The notes: generated from the sequence alone by a model not told the origin. Shown: positions 37,271 to 46,280, numbered from the stretch's first letter. The stretch is 64,000 nt of DNA from Desulfosporosinus hippei DSM 8344 (GCF_900100785.1 NZ_FNCP01000018.1:1-64000); one strand, 5' to 3'. Translations and numbers: made by a program.

Positions 37271-37498
37271 ATGAAGGCCCGAAAATGGGGAAACAGCATC
37301 GGTATACGGATTCCGGCTTCAATGGCTAATTCAATAGAAATTAGCGATGGGACTCCAATTGATGTGGAACTGGATGGAGAAAAGATCATTGTCACACCAA
37401 AAAAATACGATTTAAAAGAGTTACTCGCCCAAATTCCTGATGAATATGAGCCGGAAGAAATCAATTGGGGAGAGCCGGTGGGAGGAGAAAAATGGTGA
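37271..37498 (+). CDS. MazE/AbrB-type antitoxin, apparently orphaned
   Basis: The 75-residue protein starts at ATG (GAGGGTGG upstream) with the swapped-hairpin AbrB motif KARKWGNSIGIRIPASMANSIEISDGTPIDVEL and an acidic tail ending EEINWGEPVGGEKW, typical of MazE. A longer reading from a TTG at 37208 adds 21 unlikely residues. The stop overlaps the start of a truncated mazF, so the antitoxin seems to persist without its toxin. Confidence 0.82.
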   Translation: MKARKWGNSIGIRIPASMANSIEISDGTPIDVELDGEKIIVTPKKYDLKELLAQIPDEYEPEEINWGEPVGGEKW

Positions 37499-37554
37499 AT
37501 CAATACGCGCCGGAACGTGGTGATGTAGTATAAACTGGAAGCAATCATAAAGTA
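37492..37554 (+). pseudogene. mazF toxin remnant with internal deletion
   Basis: ATG overlaps the mazE stop, as in intact modules, and encodes MVNQYAPERGDVV, the standard MazF start, followed at once by TAA. A few bases on, in another frame, the sequence reads KLEAIIK and a stop, which resembles a MazF C-terminus. Most of the toxin is gone. The C-terminal part of this call is tentative. Confidence 0.6.
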
Positions 37555-37628
37555 AGTTGTAAGTAAAGCCCCTAATATTCTAACGCTAATTGATGAAGTT
37601 CAAACAACTCGGGAACAATGTCTAATAA

Positions 37629-37662
37629 AAGGCCCCACGTTCTTTGATAGAAAGTGGGGCAA
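37629..37662 (-). terminator. terminator after the relE-type module
   Basis: GCCCCAC and GTGGGGC pair, with TTTTATT following on the minus strand. It could also serve the plus-strand mazE remnant. Confidence 0.65.
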
Positions 37663-37699
37663 AGTTGGTACTAATGTAAAGCACATCACTACTTTAAGT

Positions 37700-37912
37700 T
37701 TAATTCCAGTCGATGTCCGAATGATTAATGATGTCTCCATTGGCGGTTTCTTTTTCAGATTGGGTTAATCTCTCTCTCTCCAGAGGCGTCAGCTTTGTGA
37801 AATCACTGTCCCATGCTAGGACTATTCTTTTAATCATCTCGAATGCCAACTCCTGTTCAGACTCAGGAAGCATATCAATCATATCAATAATTTGCTTTGA
37901 AACTGCAGACAT
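37700..37912 (-). CDS. probable antitoxin of a RelE-type module
   Basis: The 70-residue protein is helical (SKQIIDMIDMLPESEQELAFEMIKRIVLAWD) with an acidic, disordered-looking C-terminus. It lies 12 bp downstream of the RelE-like toxin gene on the same strand. Size, charge and position fit the antitoxin. No DNA-binding motif is obvious. The toxin-first order is less common. Confidence 0.65.
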   Translation of the reverse strand: MSAVSKQIIDMIDMLPESEQELAFEMIKRIVLAWDSDFTKLTPLERERLTQSEKETANGDIINHSDIDWN

Positions 37913-37924
37913 ATAATCATCCCC

Positions 37925-38203
37925 TTACTTGTAAATGTCCCCACGTGATCCGATATCCTTAATCAGTAAAATTTCTTCGTCATTTAGATGGGTATACTCA
38001 TATAATACCCGATATTTACCTACGCGTAAACGAAGTACAGAAGGATTTGTGCCCTGCATCTGCTTAATATCACCCTTTGGGGGTACTTCAAGCAGTCCTT
38101 CTATTCCTGTTTTAATTCTCTGCTTTACAAACTTATCAAAACTATTGATTGCTTTGACTGAAACTCTAGAATATACAACTCGCAAGCCCTTCTCTCCCTT
38201 CAT
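37925..38203 (-). CDS. RelE/ParE-superfamily toxin
   Basis: The protein has the RelE fold pattern: VVYSRVSVKAINSFDKFVKQ, a glycine-containing GIEGLLEVPPKGDIKQMQG and the core strand LRLRVGKYRVLYEY, followed by LIKDIGSRGDIY. Members cleave mRNA in the ribosome A site or, for ParE, poison gyrase. A TATAAT just upstream of the ATG and a GGGAG site before a TTG six codons in suggest the real start may be that TTG at 38183-38185. Confidence 0.78.
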   Translation of the reverse strand: MKGEKGLRVVYSRVSVKAINSFDKFVKQRIKTGIEGLLEVPPKGDIKQMQGTNPSVLRLRVGKYRVLYEYTHLNDEEILLIKDIGSRGDIYK

Positions 38204-38281
38204 TATATATTATACATCACAATTCCAGTTTATCCCACTTTTTCTTTCAGCTATGAGACACAGCGAAAACCCGTACCCTTA

Positions 38282-39157
38282 TCACAGCTTGCCCACCGGA
38301 TAATGAATACCTTCTCGCAGCATCCCTTCGACAATATCTGTTTCTGTAAGGATTTTCTCCATTCCCGCCTTTTCGTTGCTGAGATTCACCATGGCATAGC
38401 GATCAGGGGTAAATTCTTCGACAATTCTCACCAAGGGAGTATCTTTCTGTACTGTAAGCCAGTGACTGCGCATCAGGCCCTTTTTCAATAATTCTTCTTT
38501 CTTGCGAGTTAATTGCCTGAGAAAGGTAATATGAGCTGAGGAGATTTCCTTACTCCCTGCAAACCAAAAGAAGCCTCCCAGGATTAAGAGAGAAAGGGGC
38601 CCCTCTGAAAATTTTCCCTGAACCCCTAACACAATTCCATAGAGAGCAAAGGAAACCCCTAACCATCTGCCCGCTTCGGCCAAAAACTTTGTGGTACGTA
38701 CGTACCCGAAGCTTTCCACGAATAGTGCCCTAATCACCCGTCCCCCATCTAAAGGCAAAACAGGGATTAAATTAAATGCTGCCAGCCAGAGATTATAGCG
38801 GATAAATTCTTCGGAGAGCTCCCCTGACCATAGCCCGTTCCAACGTAAGGCCTGAGCTCCAAAGAGAAGAACCAGGTTAAAAGCCGGACCGGCCAGAGCC
38901 ATCAGGCTCTCTTCCACCTTCCGGCCTTCAAAGAGGCCATCACAATAAGCGGCTCCTCCAAAGGGAAACAACTCAAGTCCTTCAACTTTAAAGCCATAGG
39001 CCTTGGCAACCAAGAGATGAGCCAATTCATGCCCTACAACCAAGGCAAAGATGAGAAGAGCCTGGGCTAATAAACCCAGGACTCCGTATAGCACTAAAAC
39101 TACCAAAAATGTGGGGTGGATTCGGACGCTCACTCCGGCTATCTTAAAAAGCTGCAT
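38282..39157 (-). CDS. M50 intramembrane metalloprotease (SpoIVFB-like)
   Basis: The 291-residue membrane protein has the zinc motif VVGHELAHLL near 41 and the second motif NLIPVLPLDGGRVIRAL near 129, both in hydrophobic segments. The C-terminus resembles a CBS-type domain. SpoIVFB processes pro-sigma-K in the mother cell during sporulation. Its position after the spoIVFA-like gene and rodA supports that assignment. A 354-bp gap with a structured repeat separates the two partner genes. Confidence 0.85.
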   Translation of the reverse strand: MQLFKIAGVSVRIHPTFLVVLVLYGVLGLLAQALLIFALVVGHELAHLLVAKAYGFKVEGLELFPFGGAAYCDGLFEGRKVEESLMALAGPAFNLVLLFGAQALRWNGLWSGELSEEFIRYNLWLAAFNLIPVLPLDGGRVIRALFVESFGYVRTTKFLAEAGRWLGVSFALYGIVLGVQGKFSEGPLSLLILGGFFWFAGSKEISSAHITFLRQLTRKKEELLKKGLMRSHWLTVQKDTPLVRIVEEFTPDRYAMVNLSNEKAGMEKILTETDIVEGMLREGIHYPVGKL

Positions 39158-39301
39158 TTATTGGATCTCCCCCTTCGAACTTGCTCAGTTCAGGCATTTA
39201 ATTATCCAGAAAATTATTACTCCAAAAAATCTAAAGACCCGAAAGGTAGATTCTCGCACAGGAGTGAACGAATCGTGCGGAGAGGCGGTACGGCACATAA
39301 A

Positions 39302-39439
39302 GCTGACCTGGGAAGCGAAGCCACAGGTTCACCTCAGGTATTACCCTGAGGTTTGGCACGAAAGTGTCCGGTGGACATTTTCGCTGAAGCGGCTATCTTC
39401 AAAGAATACTTATCCGCTGAAGATCGCTCCCAGGTCAGC
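39302..39439 (-). repeat. divergent family 2 structured repeat
   Basis: Arms GCTGACCTGGGAAGCG and CGCTCCCAGGTCAGC pair. Inside is CAGGTTCACCTCAGG-TATT-ACCCTGAGGTTTGG, matching the apical loop of other family 2 copies (GGTTCAC then CCCxGAGGTT). AAAGTGTCC-GGTGGACATTTT and AGCGG/CCGCT hairpins follow. It fills the gap between the spoIVFB-like and spoIVFA-like genes (39158-39511). Confidence 0.5.
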
Positions 39440-39511
39440 GCATGTGCGAGCCTCGAAGCGCTGAGTGACCGACGTGCGAGAAGCTACCTCGACCCAAAAG
39501 ACTTTTTCTGC

Positions 39512-40279
39512 CTAATTCTTTGCCTCAGGTGGTATCAAGTAAGGGATAGGATTAAGGGGTTGATTATTTTTTCGCAATTCAAAGTGAAGCCAAGGCTTCT
39601 TAAGTGGTGCGGAAAGTCCGACAGTTCCTACCACCTGACCCTTCTCCAGGCGCTGGCCTTTTTGAACCTGAACTTCGCCGAGATTGCCAAGAACAGTCGT
39701 CCAACCGTCACCAAAATCAATTTTAACCAATTTGCCTAATTGGGGATCATCCCCCACTATGGTAACAACCCCGGCGGCAGGTGTAATTACCGGAATTCCT
39801 AAGGCACTTCCCACATCCAAACCTTGGTGGACTGAGCCGTCACTGGCCTTATCTCCAAAGCCAGCCATGACCGGACCGGAAATGGGCGGTAAGAACTTGC
39901 CTTTCATCTTCAGATCGACAGCAACGCTTTCGCCGGAAACCCCTCCCAGAGATAAGGCTTCCTTAGCCATATTATTGAGAGCAGTGTAATAATTGCCTGA
40001 ATCCATCCCCCCCCGATAAATGGAATGCACTATTCGGGAGACATGGTCCGAACTGTTAGCGCTGAAAAAAACCATTAAGAACAGCAGGGCGGATAAAAGA
40101 GTTCGCTTCTGGGTGCTATTCCAATGGTTAAAGAAGCTGCCCCAGTCTTTCTTTCCATTACTGGGATGCCGAGTATATTGATTGTTACGCGGAATGGATT
40201 TGCCTCTTCCCTGCTCTTTACCAACTTCTTGAATTGCCCTTTCCCATTCCCAATCATCCCAACGTTCAAAAGGATTCAT
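39512..40279 (-). CDS. M23/LytM-domain membrane protein (SpoIVFA-like)
   Basis: The 255-residue protein has a charged cytoplasmic N-terminus, one membrane segment (TLLSALLFLMVFFSA near 60) and a C-terminal M23 domain. The first metal motif HQGLD is intact. The second reads WLHFE where active enzymes have HLHFE, so one catalytic His position is Trp and the domain is probably not hydrolytic. SpoIVFA scaffolds and inhibits SpoIVFB in the forespore outer membrane, matching the neighbour order. Confidence 0.82.
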   Translation of the reverse strand: MNPFERWDDWEWERAIQEVGKEQGRGKSIPRNNQYTRHPSNGKKDWGSFFNHWNSTQKRTLLSALLFLMVFFSANSSDHVSRIVHSIYRGGMDSGNYYTALNNMAKEALSLGGVSGESVAVDLKMKGKFLPPISGPVMAGFGDKASDGSVHQGLDVGSALGIPVITPAAGVVTIVGDDPQLGKLVKIDFGDGWTTVLGNLGEVQVQKGQRLEKGQVVGTVGLSAPLKKPWLHFELRKNNQPLNPIPYLIPPEAKN

Positions 40280-40657
40280 CCGTCAACCCCCTTATTTCGA
40301 GGCTCGAAGTTCGAGGCTCGATGTCCGATTCATGAGTTTGATTCTTCGAATCGTAGAATATAATTGTCTTAACAGTTAAGCATAAAACTTCAAGATATTC
40401 TTAGCTAAGACTTGACCCTAGAGATTATCGCTTTAAATACTCTGCGAATTTTGTTCTCTTAAAGTTTGGAACTACGAACATCGAACCGCGAGTACAGTAC
40501 AGCTCGTACATTCTTTAGTAAATCTATGAAACAGACAAAAAAAATAGAACCGCTTAGCAGTTCTATTCTATGAGTGATTTATTATTGTAATGCCAGTCTG
40601 AAGAAAGAAAGCACTCCCCTTCAACCTCGTGCCTCGTGCTTCGTACATCGAGCCTCC
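40280..40657. other. gap upstream of spoIVFA with TCG-rich repeats
   Basis: No gene is supported. The stretch contains direct repeats of CGAGGCTCGA (two copies near 40300-40321) and related TCG-rich words near 40480-40500 and 40625-40650. Similar words recur near 49310-49485. It also holds the rodA terminator at 40536-40568. Confidence 0.5.
40536..40568 (-). terminator. terminator after rodA
   Basis: Minus strand AATAGAACTGC pairs with GCGGTTCTATT and is followed by an uninterrupted T-run. Confidence 0.8.
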
Positions 40658-41818
40658 CTAAAACATTAGCCTGCGGTGCCTTAAGTTAACACTTAGTAAC
40701 AGACCAATGGCCGCCATATTCGACCACATAGCACTTCCTCCGGCGCTGATCAGGGGCAGAGGGATTCCTGTGACCGGCATAATTCCGGAAGTCATACCCA
40801 CATTGACCAAGATATGAAAGGTGAACATGGAGACGATTCCTGTTGAAATCAGCATTCCATACATATCCCTGGCCCTTAAGGCTATATAAACACCGCGCAA
40901 AAGGAAGATGAGGAAGAGGAACAGTAAAGTGATGGTTCCAATGAAACCAAACTCTTCTCCTACTACAGAAAAAACAAAGTCTGTGTGGTGCTCAGGCAAA
41001 AAATTTAACTGCCCTTGAGTACCCGCCCGATAGCCTTTTCCCCATAAACCCCCTGATCCTATGGCCCAAAGTGATTGAAGAATATGCCATCCATCCCCTG
41101 TCTGATCAGCTGCAGGATCCATAAAAATAACCAGACGATTCAGCTGGTAATCCTGCAAGGGCAGAGGCATTCCCTGAGCCCACTGCAACCAGACCGGTAA
41201 GTCCTGGGAAAAGTGAAGCCAAAGTGCTATTCCAACTATAACCGCCCCACCAAGTAATAATCCTCCAAATTTATAAGGATTAGCCCCAGCCACGAACATC
41301 ATGCCAATAAAGATTGCCACAAACACTAGGGTTGTCCCTAAATCCGGCTGTTTAAAAATCAAAAGCATAGGAACCAGCACAAACAAGAAGGGCACAATAA
41401 AGTCCTTGACATTATTCAGTTTTCCTTTACGTTTGACCAGAAAATCTGCGAAAGTAAGAATCATAAAGATTTTAGCAAACTCTGAGGGTTGAATCCCGAT
41501 AGAGGGGGTGAAATAAATCCAGCGGGTAGCACCTTTAGCTGAATCTCCAAACAAGATGACCGCTAAAAGCAGCAGCAAATTAAAGCCATAGATCCACCAA
41601 CGAAAATGCTGCCATTTAGTATAGTCAATCACTGCGAGAACCACTGCAATCACGATACCCGTCAATATCCAGACAGCTTGAGTTTCCACATAGTGAAAGG
41701 GATCTGATTTCATGACATTAATTGAAGCCGTACTCAAAATTATGAGACTGGCTGCTAATAGTAAAAAGGTAAATAGCAGGAATAACAAGTCTAGATTTCT
41801 TAACGATCGTCTATCCAC
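40658..41818 (-). CDS. rodA: RodA/FtsW-type peptidoglycan glycosyltransferase
   Basis: This polytopic SEDS protein of about 386 residues polymerises lipid II during elongation with a class B PBP. It has the conserved FAKIFMILTFADFL segment, GDGWHILQSLWAIGSGGLWGKGYRAGTQ and the C-terminal GIMPVTGIPLPLISAGGSAM. The longest reading starts at ATG 41863, only 5 bp from a TATAAT. I prefer the GTG at 41816-41818, which has AAGGGG upstream. It stands at the end of the mre/min gene cluster but has its own promoter. Confidence 0.88.
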   Translation of the reverse strand: MDRRSLRNLDLLFLLFTFLLLAASLIILSTASINVMKSDPFHYVETQAVWILTGIVIAVVLAVIDYTKWQHFRWWIYGFNLLLLLAVILFGDSAKGATRWIYFTPSIGIQPSEFAKIFMILTFADFLVKRKGKLNNVKDFIVPFLFVLVPMLLIFKQPDLGTTLVFVAIFIGMMFVAGANPYKFGGLLLGGAVIVGIALWLHFSQDLPVWLQWAQGMPLPLQDYQLNRLVIFMDPAADQTGDGWHILQSLWAIGSGGLWGKGYRAGTQGQLNFLPEHHTDFVFSVVGEEFGFIGTITLLFLFLIFLLRGVYIALRARDMYGMLISTGIVSMFTFHILVNVGMTSGIMPVTGIPLPLISAGGSAMWSNMAAIGLLLSVNLRHRRLMF

Positions 41819-41867
41819 GTAATAAATTCCCCTTAGGTAGTTTATTTTTCGACACAATTTCATATTT

Positions 41868-41896
41868 ATTATATCACACTATTTTGGGGGTCCCAA
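41868..41896 (-). promoter_or_regulatory. rodA promoter
   Basis: Minus strand TTGGGA (41891-41896) and TATAAT (41868-41873) have 17-bp spacing. The predicted start near 41861 makes the upstream ATG nearly leaderless and favours the GTG start of rodA. Confidence 0.65.
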
Positions 41897-42101
41897 AGCC
41901 TTTTGGTCGGCTGTCATGAGATAAGGCAAATCAATCAACTAACGATTATTAACTCAGTCAGAACTATAATATATCCTACCCAACAAATATCACAAGATGG
42001 TTTCAAAAATGGCACTTAATTTTGTATCAGATTAAGGGTCGGAGGGTTTACGTAGACTATATCCTAAATTGAGACAGGATTATGGGTGGCTGGTGAAATA
42101 A

Positions 42102-42140
42102 AAAGATACCCTCCGCTTTTTTCAAAGTGAGGGTATCTTT
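42102..42140 (-). terminator. terminator after minE
   Basis: AAAGATACCCTC and GAGGGTATCTTT form a 12-bp stem, followed by TTTTATTT on the minus strand. Confidence 0.85.
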
Positions 42141-42150
42141 CCTTATCCGA

Positions 42151-42450
42151 TTAGCTATTCAGGTCTTGACCCTTAGCAGAATAATCTCGCTTCATTTTTA
42201 CGACAGGAATGTTGGCAACTAAAGCTACTTCACGGTCGTCTTGACAGAGATTAAATTCCAGGGCAGCTTCGTCAATCTCCATGTAGTTAGAGATCACTTT
42301 AACAAGATCTTCTCTTAATTTGTTAAGCATGGCAGGCGAAATGCTGGCGCGGTCGTGCACTAAGACAAGCCGTAGACGTTCTTTTGCCACCGACTTGCTT
42401 GAGGCACTTTCCCTGCCTAACATCCGGCTGATAAATTCTAACAAGGACAA
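42151..42450 (-). CDS. minE: cell division topological specificity factor MinE
   Basis: The 99-residue protein has the N-terminal membrane-targeting start MSLLEFISRMLG, the MinD-activating KERLRLVLVHDRASISPAMLNKLREDLVKVI segment and the C-terminal dimerisation domain. It stimulates MinD ATPase to restrict division to mid-cell. It follows minD by 23 bp. Presence of MinE rather than DivIVA-only control is usual in this clostridial group. Confidence 0.93.
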   Translation of the reverse strand: MSLLEFISRMLGRESASSKSVAKERLRLVLVHDRASISPAMLNKLREDLVKVISNYMEIDEAALEFNLCQDDREVALVANIPVVKMKRDYSAKGQDLNS

Positions 42451-42473
42451 TTCCTCCTCTCAGTACAGAACGG

Positions 42474-43268
42474 TCAACCTAGGCCAATGAGTTTCTTCAA
42501 TCTATCCATGAGTCCTTTAGGTACTTCGAGGTTCATCAGGGGAACCTCTTCCCCTTGGATTCTCTTTGTAATCCGTCGGTAAGCTTCTCCTGCTTGAGAG
42601 CCCAGATCCATGACTGCGGGTTCACCACGGTTCGTGGAAACTACGATGCTCTCATCTTCAGGAACCACCCCGATAAGCTCGATGGCTAGAATATCTAAAA
42701 TATCTGAAATATCCATCATGTCACCGCGTTTCACCATAGCTGGGCGAAGACGGTTAATGATTAATTTTGGATTTCTTAGTTCCGACGCTTCCAGTAAGCC
42801 AATAATTCGGTCTGCGTCCCGGACTGCACTGACTTCAGGTGTGCAAACGACAACGGCTCGGTCTGCACCGGCTATGGCATTGCGGAATCCTTGCTCGATT
42901 CCTGCCGGACAATCTATAATTGCATAATCAAATTCTTCTTTAAGCTCCTGGCAGAGGGTCTTCATTTGCTCAGGATTGACGGCTGTTTTGTCTTTTGTTT
43001 GGGCAGCCGGCAGCAAAAAGAGATTTGTAAAACGCTTATCTTTGATAAGTGCTTGTTTCAAACGGCAATTACCACTGGTTACATCCACCAAATCGTAAAC
43101 AATTCTATTTTCTAAACCCAATACCACATCAAGGTTACGCAAACCAATATCTGTATCAACAAGAACGACTTTATGGCCATTATTCGCTAAACCGGTACCA
43201 ATATTAGCCGATGTTGTCGTCTTGCCTACGCCCCCTTTTCCAGAAGTTACTACGATTACCTCACCCAT
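42474..43268 (-). CDS. minD: septum site-determining ATPase MinD
   Basis: The 264-residue deviant Walker ATPase begins EVIVVTSGKGGVGKTTTSANIG, has VVLVDTDIGLRNLDVVLGLENR and DYAIIDCPAGIE, and ends in an amphipathic membrane-binding helix (PKGLMDRLKKLIGLG). It recruits MinC to the membrane and is released by MinE. It lies between minC and minE in one transcript. Confidence 0.95.
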   Translation of the reverse strand: MGEVIVVTSGKGGVGKTTTSANIGTGLANNGHKVVLVDTDIGLRNLDVVLGLENRIVYDLVDVTSGNCRLKQALIKDKRFTNLFLLPAAQTKDKTAVNPEQMKTLCQELKEEFDYAIIDCPAGIEQGFRNAIAGADRAVVVCTPEVSAVRDADRIIGLLEASELRNPKLIINRLRPAMVKRGDMMDISDILDILAIELIGVVPEDESIVVSTNRGEPAVMDLGSQAGEAYRRITKRIQGEEVPLMNLEVPKGLMDRLKKLIGLG

Positions 43269-43305
43269 AGTTAGACCTGCCTTTCACTATAGACTTATTC
43301 TCTTA

Positions 43306-44010
43306 TTAACGGGCCTTGCTGCGCCAACCGCTCAGTCCGGCTGCTTCTACCATCAATTGGTCGTCCTTGATCTTAGCAATCTCCGGTCCTCGGATTTCTG
43401 TTCCATCATCCGGAGCCCTGGTGACCAAATCCGCGATTCGCAATTGAGTAGGGGCCAGATGATAGGCGCTTACCGTGGCCTCTCGATTTCCTGTCGCTCC
43501 GGCATGAGCAACTCCTTTAAGGGAACCCAGAACGACAATATTTCCAGTCGCAATTATTTCCGCTCCTGGGTTAACATCACCCATCACTACAACATGCCCC
43601 TCATACTGCACACTCTTTCCCGAGCGCATTGAGCGTTCTACAAAGAGACAATGTCCTTCAACCATTCCTTCTTCCAGACGGGCCTCTCTTTCCGCATATA
43701 CCGAGGGCCTGGGCTTAGGAAGGTAGACTTCATCCTCGGTCAGCCAGCCCGCAAGTTCCAACCCAGATTGCTTCAAAGCGGCGGCTAAACCAGCGATTTC
43801 CTCCTCTGAGAACTCTCTTTTCCCGGCGTAACACCGGAGGGTTGCACCTTGGAGGAATTGATCTGAGTTCTTCATAAGGCTACTAAGTTCATTGATCAGC
43901 AATTCAAAGTCCGCAGCCGGATCCAGGTACAAGACCAGACCGTCGCGGGTTCCTTTAAGTGCCACATGATCTGTCCGTGTCAACGTGCACAATCCTCCAT
44001 TGCTTGTCAT
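43306..44010 (-). CDS. minC: septum site-determining protein MinC
   Basis: The 234-residue FtsZ inhibitor has a variable N-terminal domain and a C-terminal beta-helix with the signature GHVVVMGDVNPGAEIIATGNIVVLGSLKGVAHAGATGN. It starts the minCDE transcript, just after the mrdA terminator. Confidence 0.92.
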   Translation of the reverse strand: MTSNGGLCTLTRTDHVALKGTRDGLVLYLDPAADFELLINELSSLMKNSDQFLQGATLRCYAGKREFSEEEIAGLAAALKQSGLELAGWLTEDEVYLPKPRPSVYAEREARLEEGMVEGHCLFVERSMRSGKSVQYEGHVVVMGDVNPGAEIIATGNIVVLGSLKGVAHAGATGNREATVSAYHLAPTQLRIADLVTRAPDDGTEIRGPEIAKIKDDQLMVEAAGLSGWRSKAR

Positions 44011-44069
44011 AATTAAATGCTCTCTTTAAATTCTACAAGCCTGTCCAATTTCCCTTTATCGAAATGAAG

Positions 44070-44096
44070 AAAACGAGGATAAATTTCCTCGTTTTT
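44070..44096 (-). terminator. terminator after mrdA
   Basis: Minus strand AAACGAGGA pairs with TCCTCGTTT and is followed by TCTT. The hairpin overlaps the mrdA stop region and separates it from minC. Confidence 0.7.
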
Positions 44097-46216
44097 CAGC
44101 CTCCATTCGTGCTCTTCCAACCAAAATACTTCATAAAAGCCGCCTTGGCGACCAAACCTGCCGTTTCTCCTCCATGTCCTCCAAATTCAACCACTCCGGC
44201 AAAGGCTACCTGGGGATGATCATAGGGAGCAAAAGCCACAAAGACCCCGTTGTAGATTTCGCCTGATATTGTATTCTTGGAGCCAATCTGAGCGGTTCCT
44301 GTTTTTGCGCCCCCAGTGTATTCCGGTACATCTGAGAAGAGCCAGTTGGCGGTTCCTTCACCTTGAGTTACTTCCCGCATCCCCAGCTTGACCTGCTCCA
44401 AAACCTCAGGAGAAACCGAGACATTGTTCAGGACTTTTGATTCAAACTGTTTAACAGTTTCCCCGGTGAGGGGATCCAAGAGCTTCTCAACCACAAAGGG
44501 CTGGTAGTGTTTTCCTCCATTTACCATGGTGGCGACATAATTGGCTAATTGAATGGGAGTATAGGCATTATATCCTTGCCCGATAGAATTGTTGTAACTG
44601 TCATAGGGCCGCCAATCAAGAGGCTCAGCAGTTCTTAACTTGTATAAATCATTAACCTTTTTAACTTCAGCATCTTTTTCGTTTTGAAGTTGCTGCCGGG
44701 TAGCTTCGTCAGCAGCTTGCTCCAGTCTGGGAGCGTAATCGCTTTCGATTTTTGCCAGCCCTTCATCACGGGACTTAGCCGCATTCTCATGGATATTTGT
44801 AAAATAGCTTTTCTTCCATTCCGCTGAAGGGGAAATTCCTTTGGCTTCTCCGGGTAAATCAATGCCGCTTTCGATACCTAAGCCGAATTCCCGGGCGATT
44901 CGACCGATTGTTTCCGGGTTATCGTCAAAAACCCGACGACCCATGATTTCAAAATAAATATTCGAGGAGTTAGCCAAGGCTCGGTACAAATTGACCTGAC
45001 CAAAGTAATTCCCGCCCCATTCGGTGATTCCTTGTTGTTGAGCACCCAGGCCCCCTAATGAGGATAGTTTATCGTCAATACGTTCATTCGGGGTGGTGAG
45101 GTTCATCTGCAAAGCAGACATGGCTGTCACCATTTTAAAGGTAGATCCCGGCGGATATAAACCTGTCAAAGCCCGATTAAGGGAAGCTGCCTGAGAAGCA
45201 TGTTTGGGGTCTTGGGGCCAATATTTTTCCGCTGTCTCTTCGGAGATTAAGCCAATCAATTCATTAGGGTTCATTCCCGGACGAGAAGTCATGGCTAAGA
45301 TCTTGCCGGTGTTGACATCCATGACAACTGCTGCCCCGGCATGAGCGGCGGGATTTTCTTTTTGGATATTAGTGATGACTTGATCTAAAGTATCATCGAC
45401 GGTCTTTTGCAACTCGGCGTCGATGGTCAGTTGCACGGTTTTTCCGGCTTCGGCAGGATGGAGTATTTGTTTAGAAACAGGGCGGGCATTGTTATCGACT
45501 TCTACTTGTTGTATCCCTTCCTTGCCCCGCAGCCAAAAATCATAGGACTTTTCTACCCCCATCTTACCAACCATATCTCCCTGGGCATATTCAAATCCTG
45601 CCGCTTGGGCATCGGGATCTTTATTAAATTGGGTTATTTCCGCATCGGAGATTTCTCGAACATAGCCTAAGAGCTGGCCTAACAAGGTAGCCTTCGGGTA
45701 ATCCCGAACAGGAATAGCATCCACACTTACGCCGGGAAGTTCCTCCTGGTGTTCCGCAATGACGGCCTGAAGTTCGGGGACAACCTCATCAAGGATGATA
45801 ACCGGGCGATAACGTTCCCATTGGTGATTCTGAATATTAGCCAGAATATCTTCCGTGATGGACTCGACGCTTTGATTGGCATTGGGCCAATAGGGTTTAA
45901 TATACTCTGCTAATTTTCTGACCACATCTTTCCAATCACTGCTCTTAGCTTGTTGTAAATCCATCCAATCTAAGTGAAGAACGAACTGGGGAACACTGGT
46001 TACTAAAAGGGTCCCGTTTCTATCCACAATATCTCCCCGGGTAGGAGGTACCTTAACCAGCTTCATGACATTGCCTTTGGCCATAGCTGTATAATAGGAA
46101 CCTTGGGCAATTTGCAGCCGCCAGAGGTTAATGCCGAGAATTAAGAAAACAAGAATAACCACTGCGCCTAGACTCCAGAGACGATACATGTAGGGTTTGC
46201 GTTCTTTGTCATCCAT
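44096..46216 (-). CDS. mrdA: penicillin-binding protein 2 (class B transpeptidase)
   Basis: The 706-residue protein has an N-terminal membrane anchor (about 14-30) and a pedestal domain. The transpeptidase domain has the active-site Ser in PPGSTFKM near 355, SSN near 420 and KTGTAQ near 645. It partners RodA in side-wall peptidoglycan synthesis. A charged insert of about 60 residues rich in Ala, Glu and Lys (SRDEGLAKIESDYAPRLEQ region) sits between SSN and KTG. Normally it follows mreD directly, but here a 644-bp repeat-filled gap intervenes. Confidence 0.92.
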   Translation of the reverse strand: MDDKERKPYMYRLWSLGAVVILVFLILGINLWRLQIAQGSYYTAMAKGNVMKLVKVPPTRGDIVDRNGTLLVTSVPQFVLHLDWMDLQQAKSSDWKDVVRKLAEYIKPYWPNANQSVESITEDILANIQNHQWERYRPVIILDEVVPELQAVIAEHQEELPGVSVDAIPVRDYPKATLLGQLLGYVREISDAEITQFNKDPDAQAAGFEYAQGDMVGKMGVEKSYDFWLRGKEGIQQVEVDNNARPVSKQILHPAEAGKTVQLTIDAELQKTVDDTLDQVITNIQKENPAAHAGAAVVMDVNTGKILAMTSRPGMNPNELIGLISEETAEKYWPQDPKHASQAASLNRALTGLYPPGSTFKMVTAMSALQMNLTTPNERIDDKLSSLGGLGAQQQGITEWGGNYFGQVNLYRALANSSNIYFEIMGRRVFDDNPETIGRIAREFGLGIESGIDLPGEAKGISPSAEWKKSYFTNIHENAAKSRDEGLAKIESDYAPRLEQAADEATRQQLQNEKDAEVKKVNDLYKLRTAEPLDWRPYDSYNNSIGQGYNAYTPIQLANYVATMVNGGKHYQPFVVEKLLDPLTGETVKQFESKVLNNVSVSPEVLEQVKLGMREVTQGEGTANWLFSDVPEYTGGAKTGTAQIGSKNTISGEIYNGVFVAFAPYDHPQVAFAGVVEFGGHGGETAGLVAKAAFMKYFGWKSTNGG

Positions 46217-46280
46217 TCGTTTGGCTCCTTTCTCGATTTCGGGAGAAGGTTGGGGGACGGTTTTCGGGTCTTTTTCTGGA

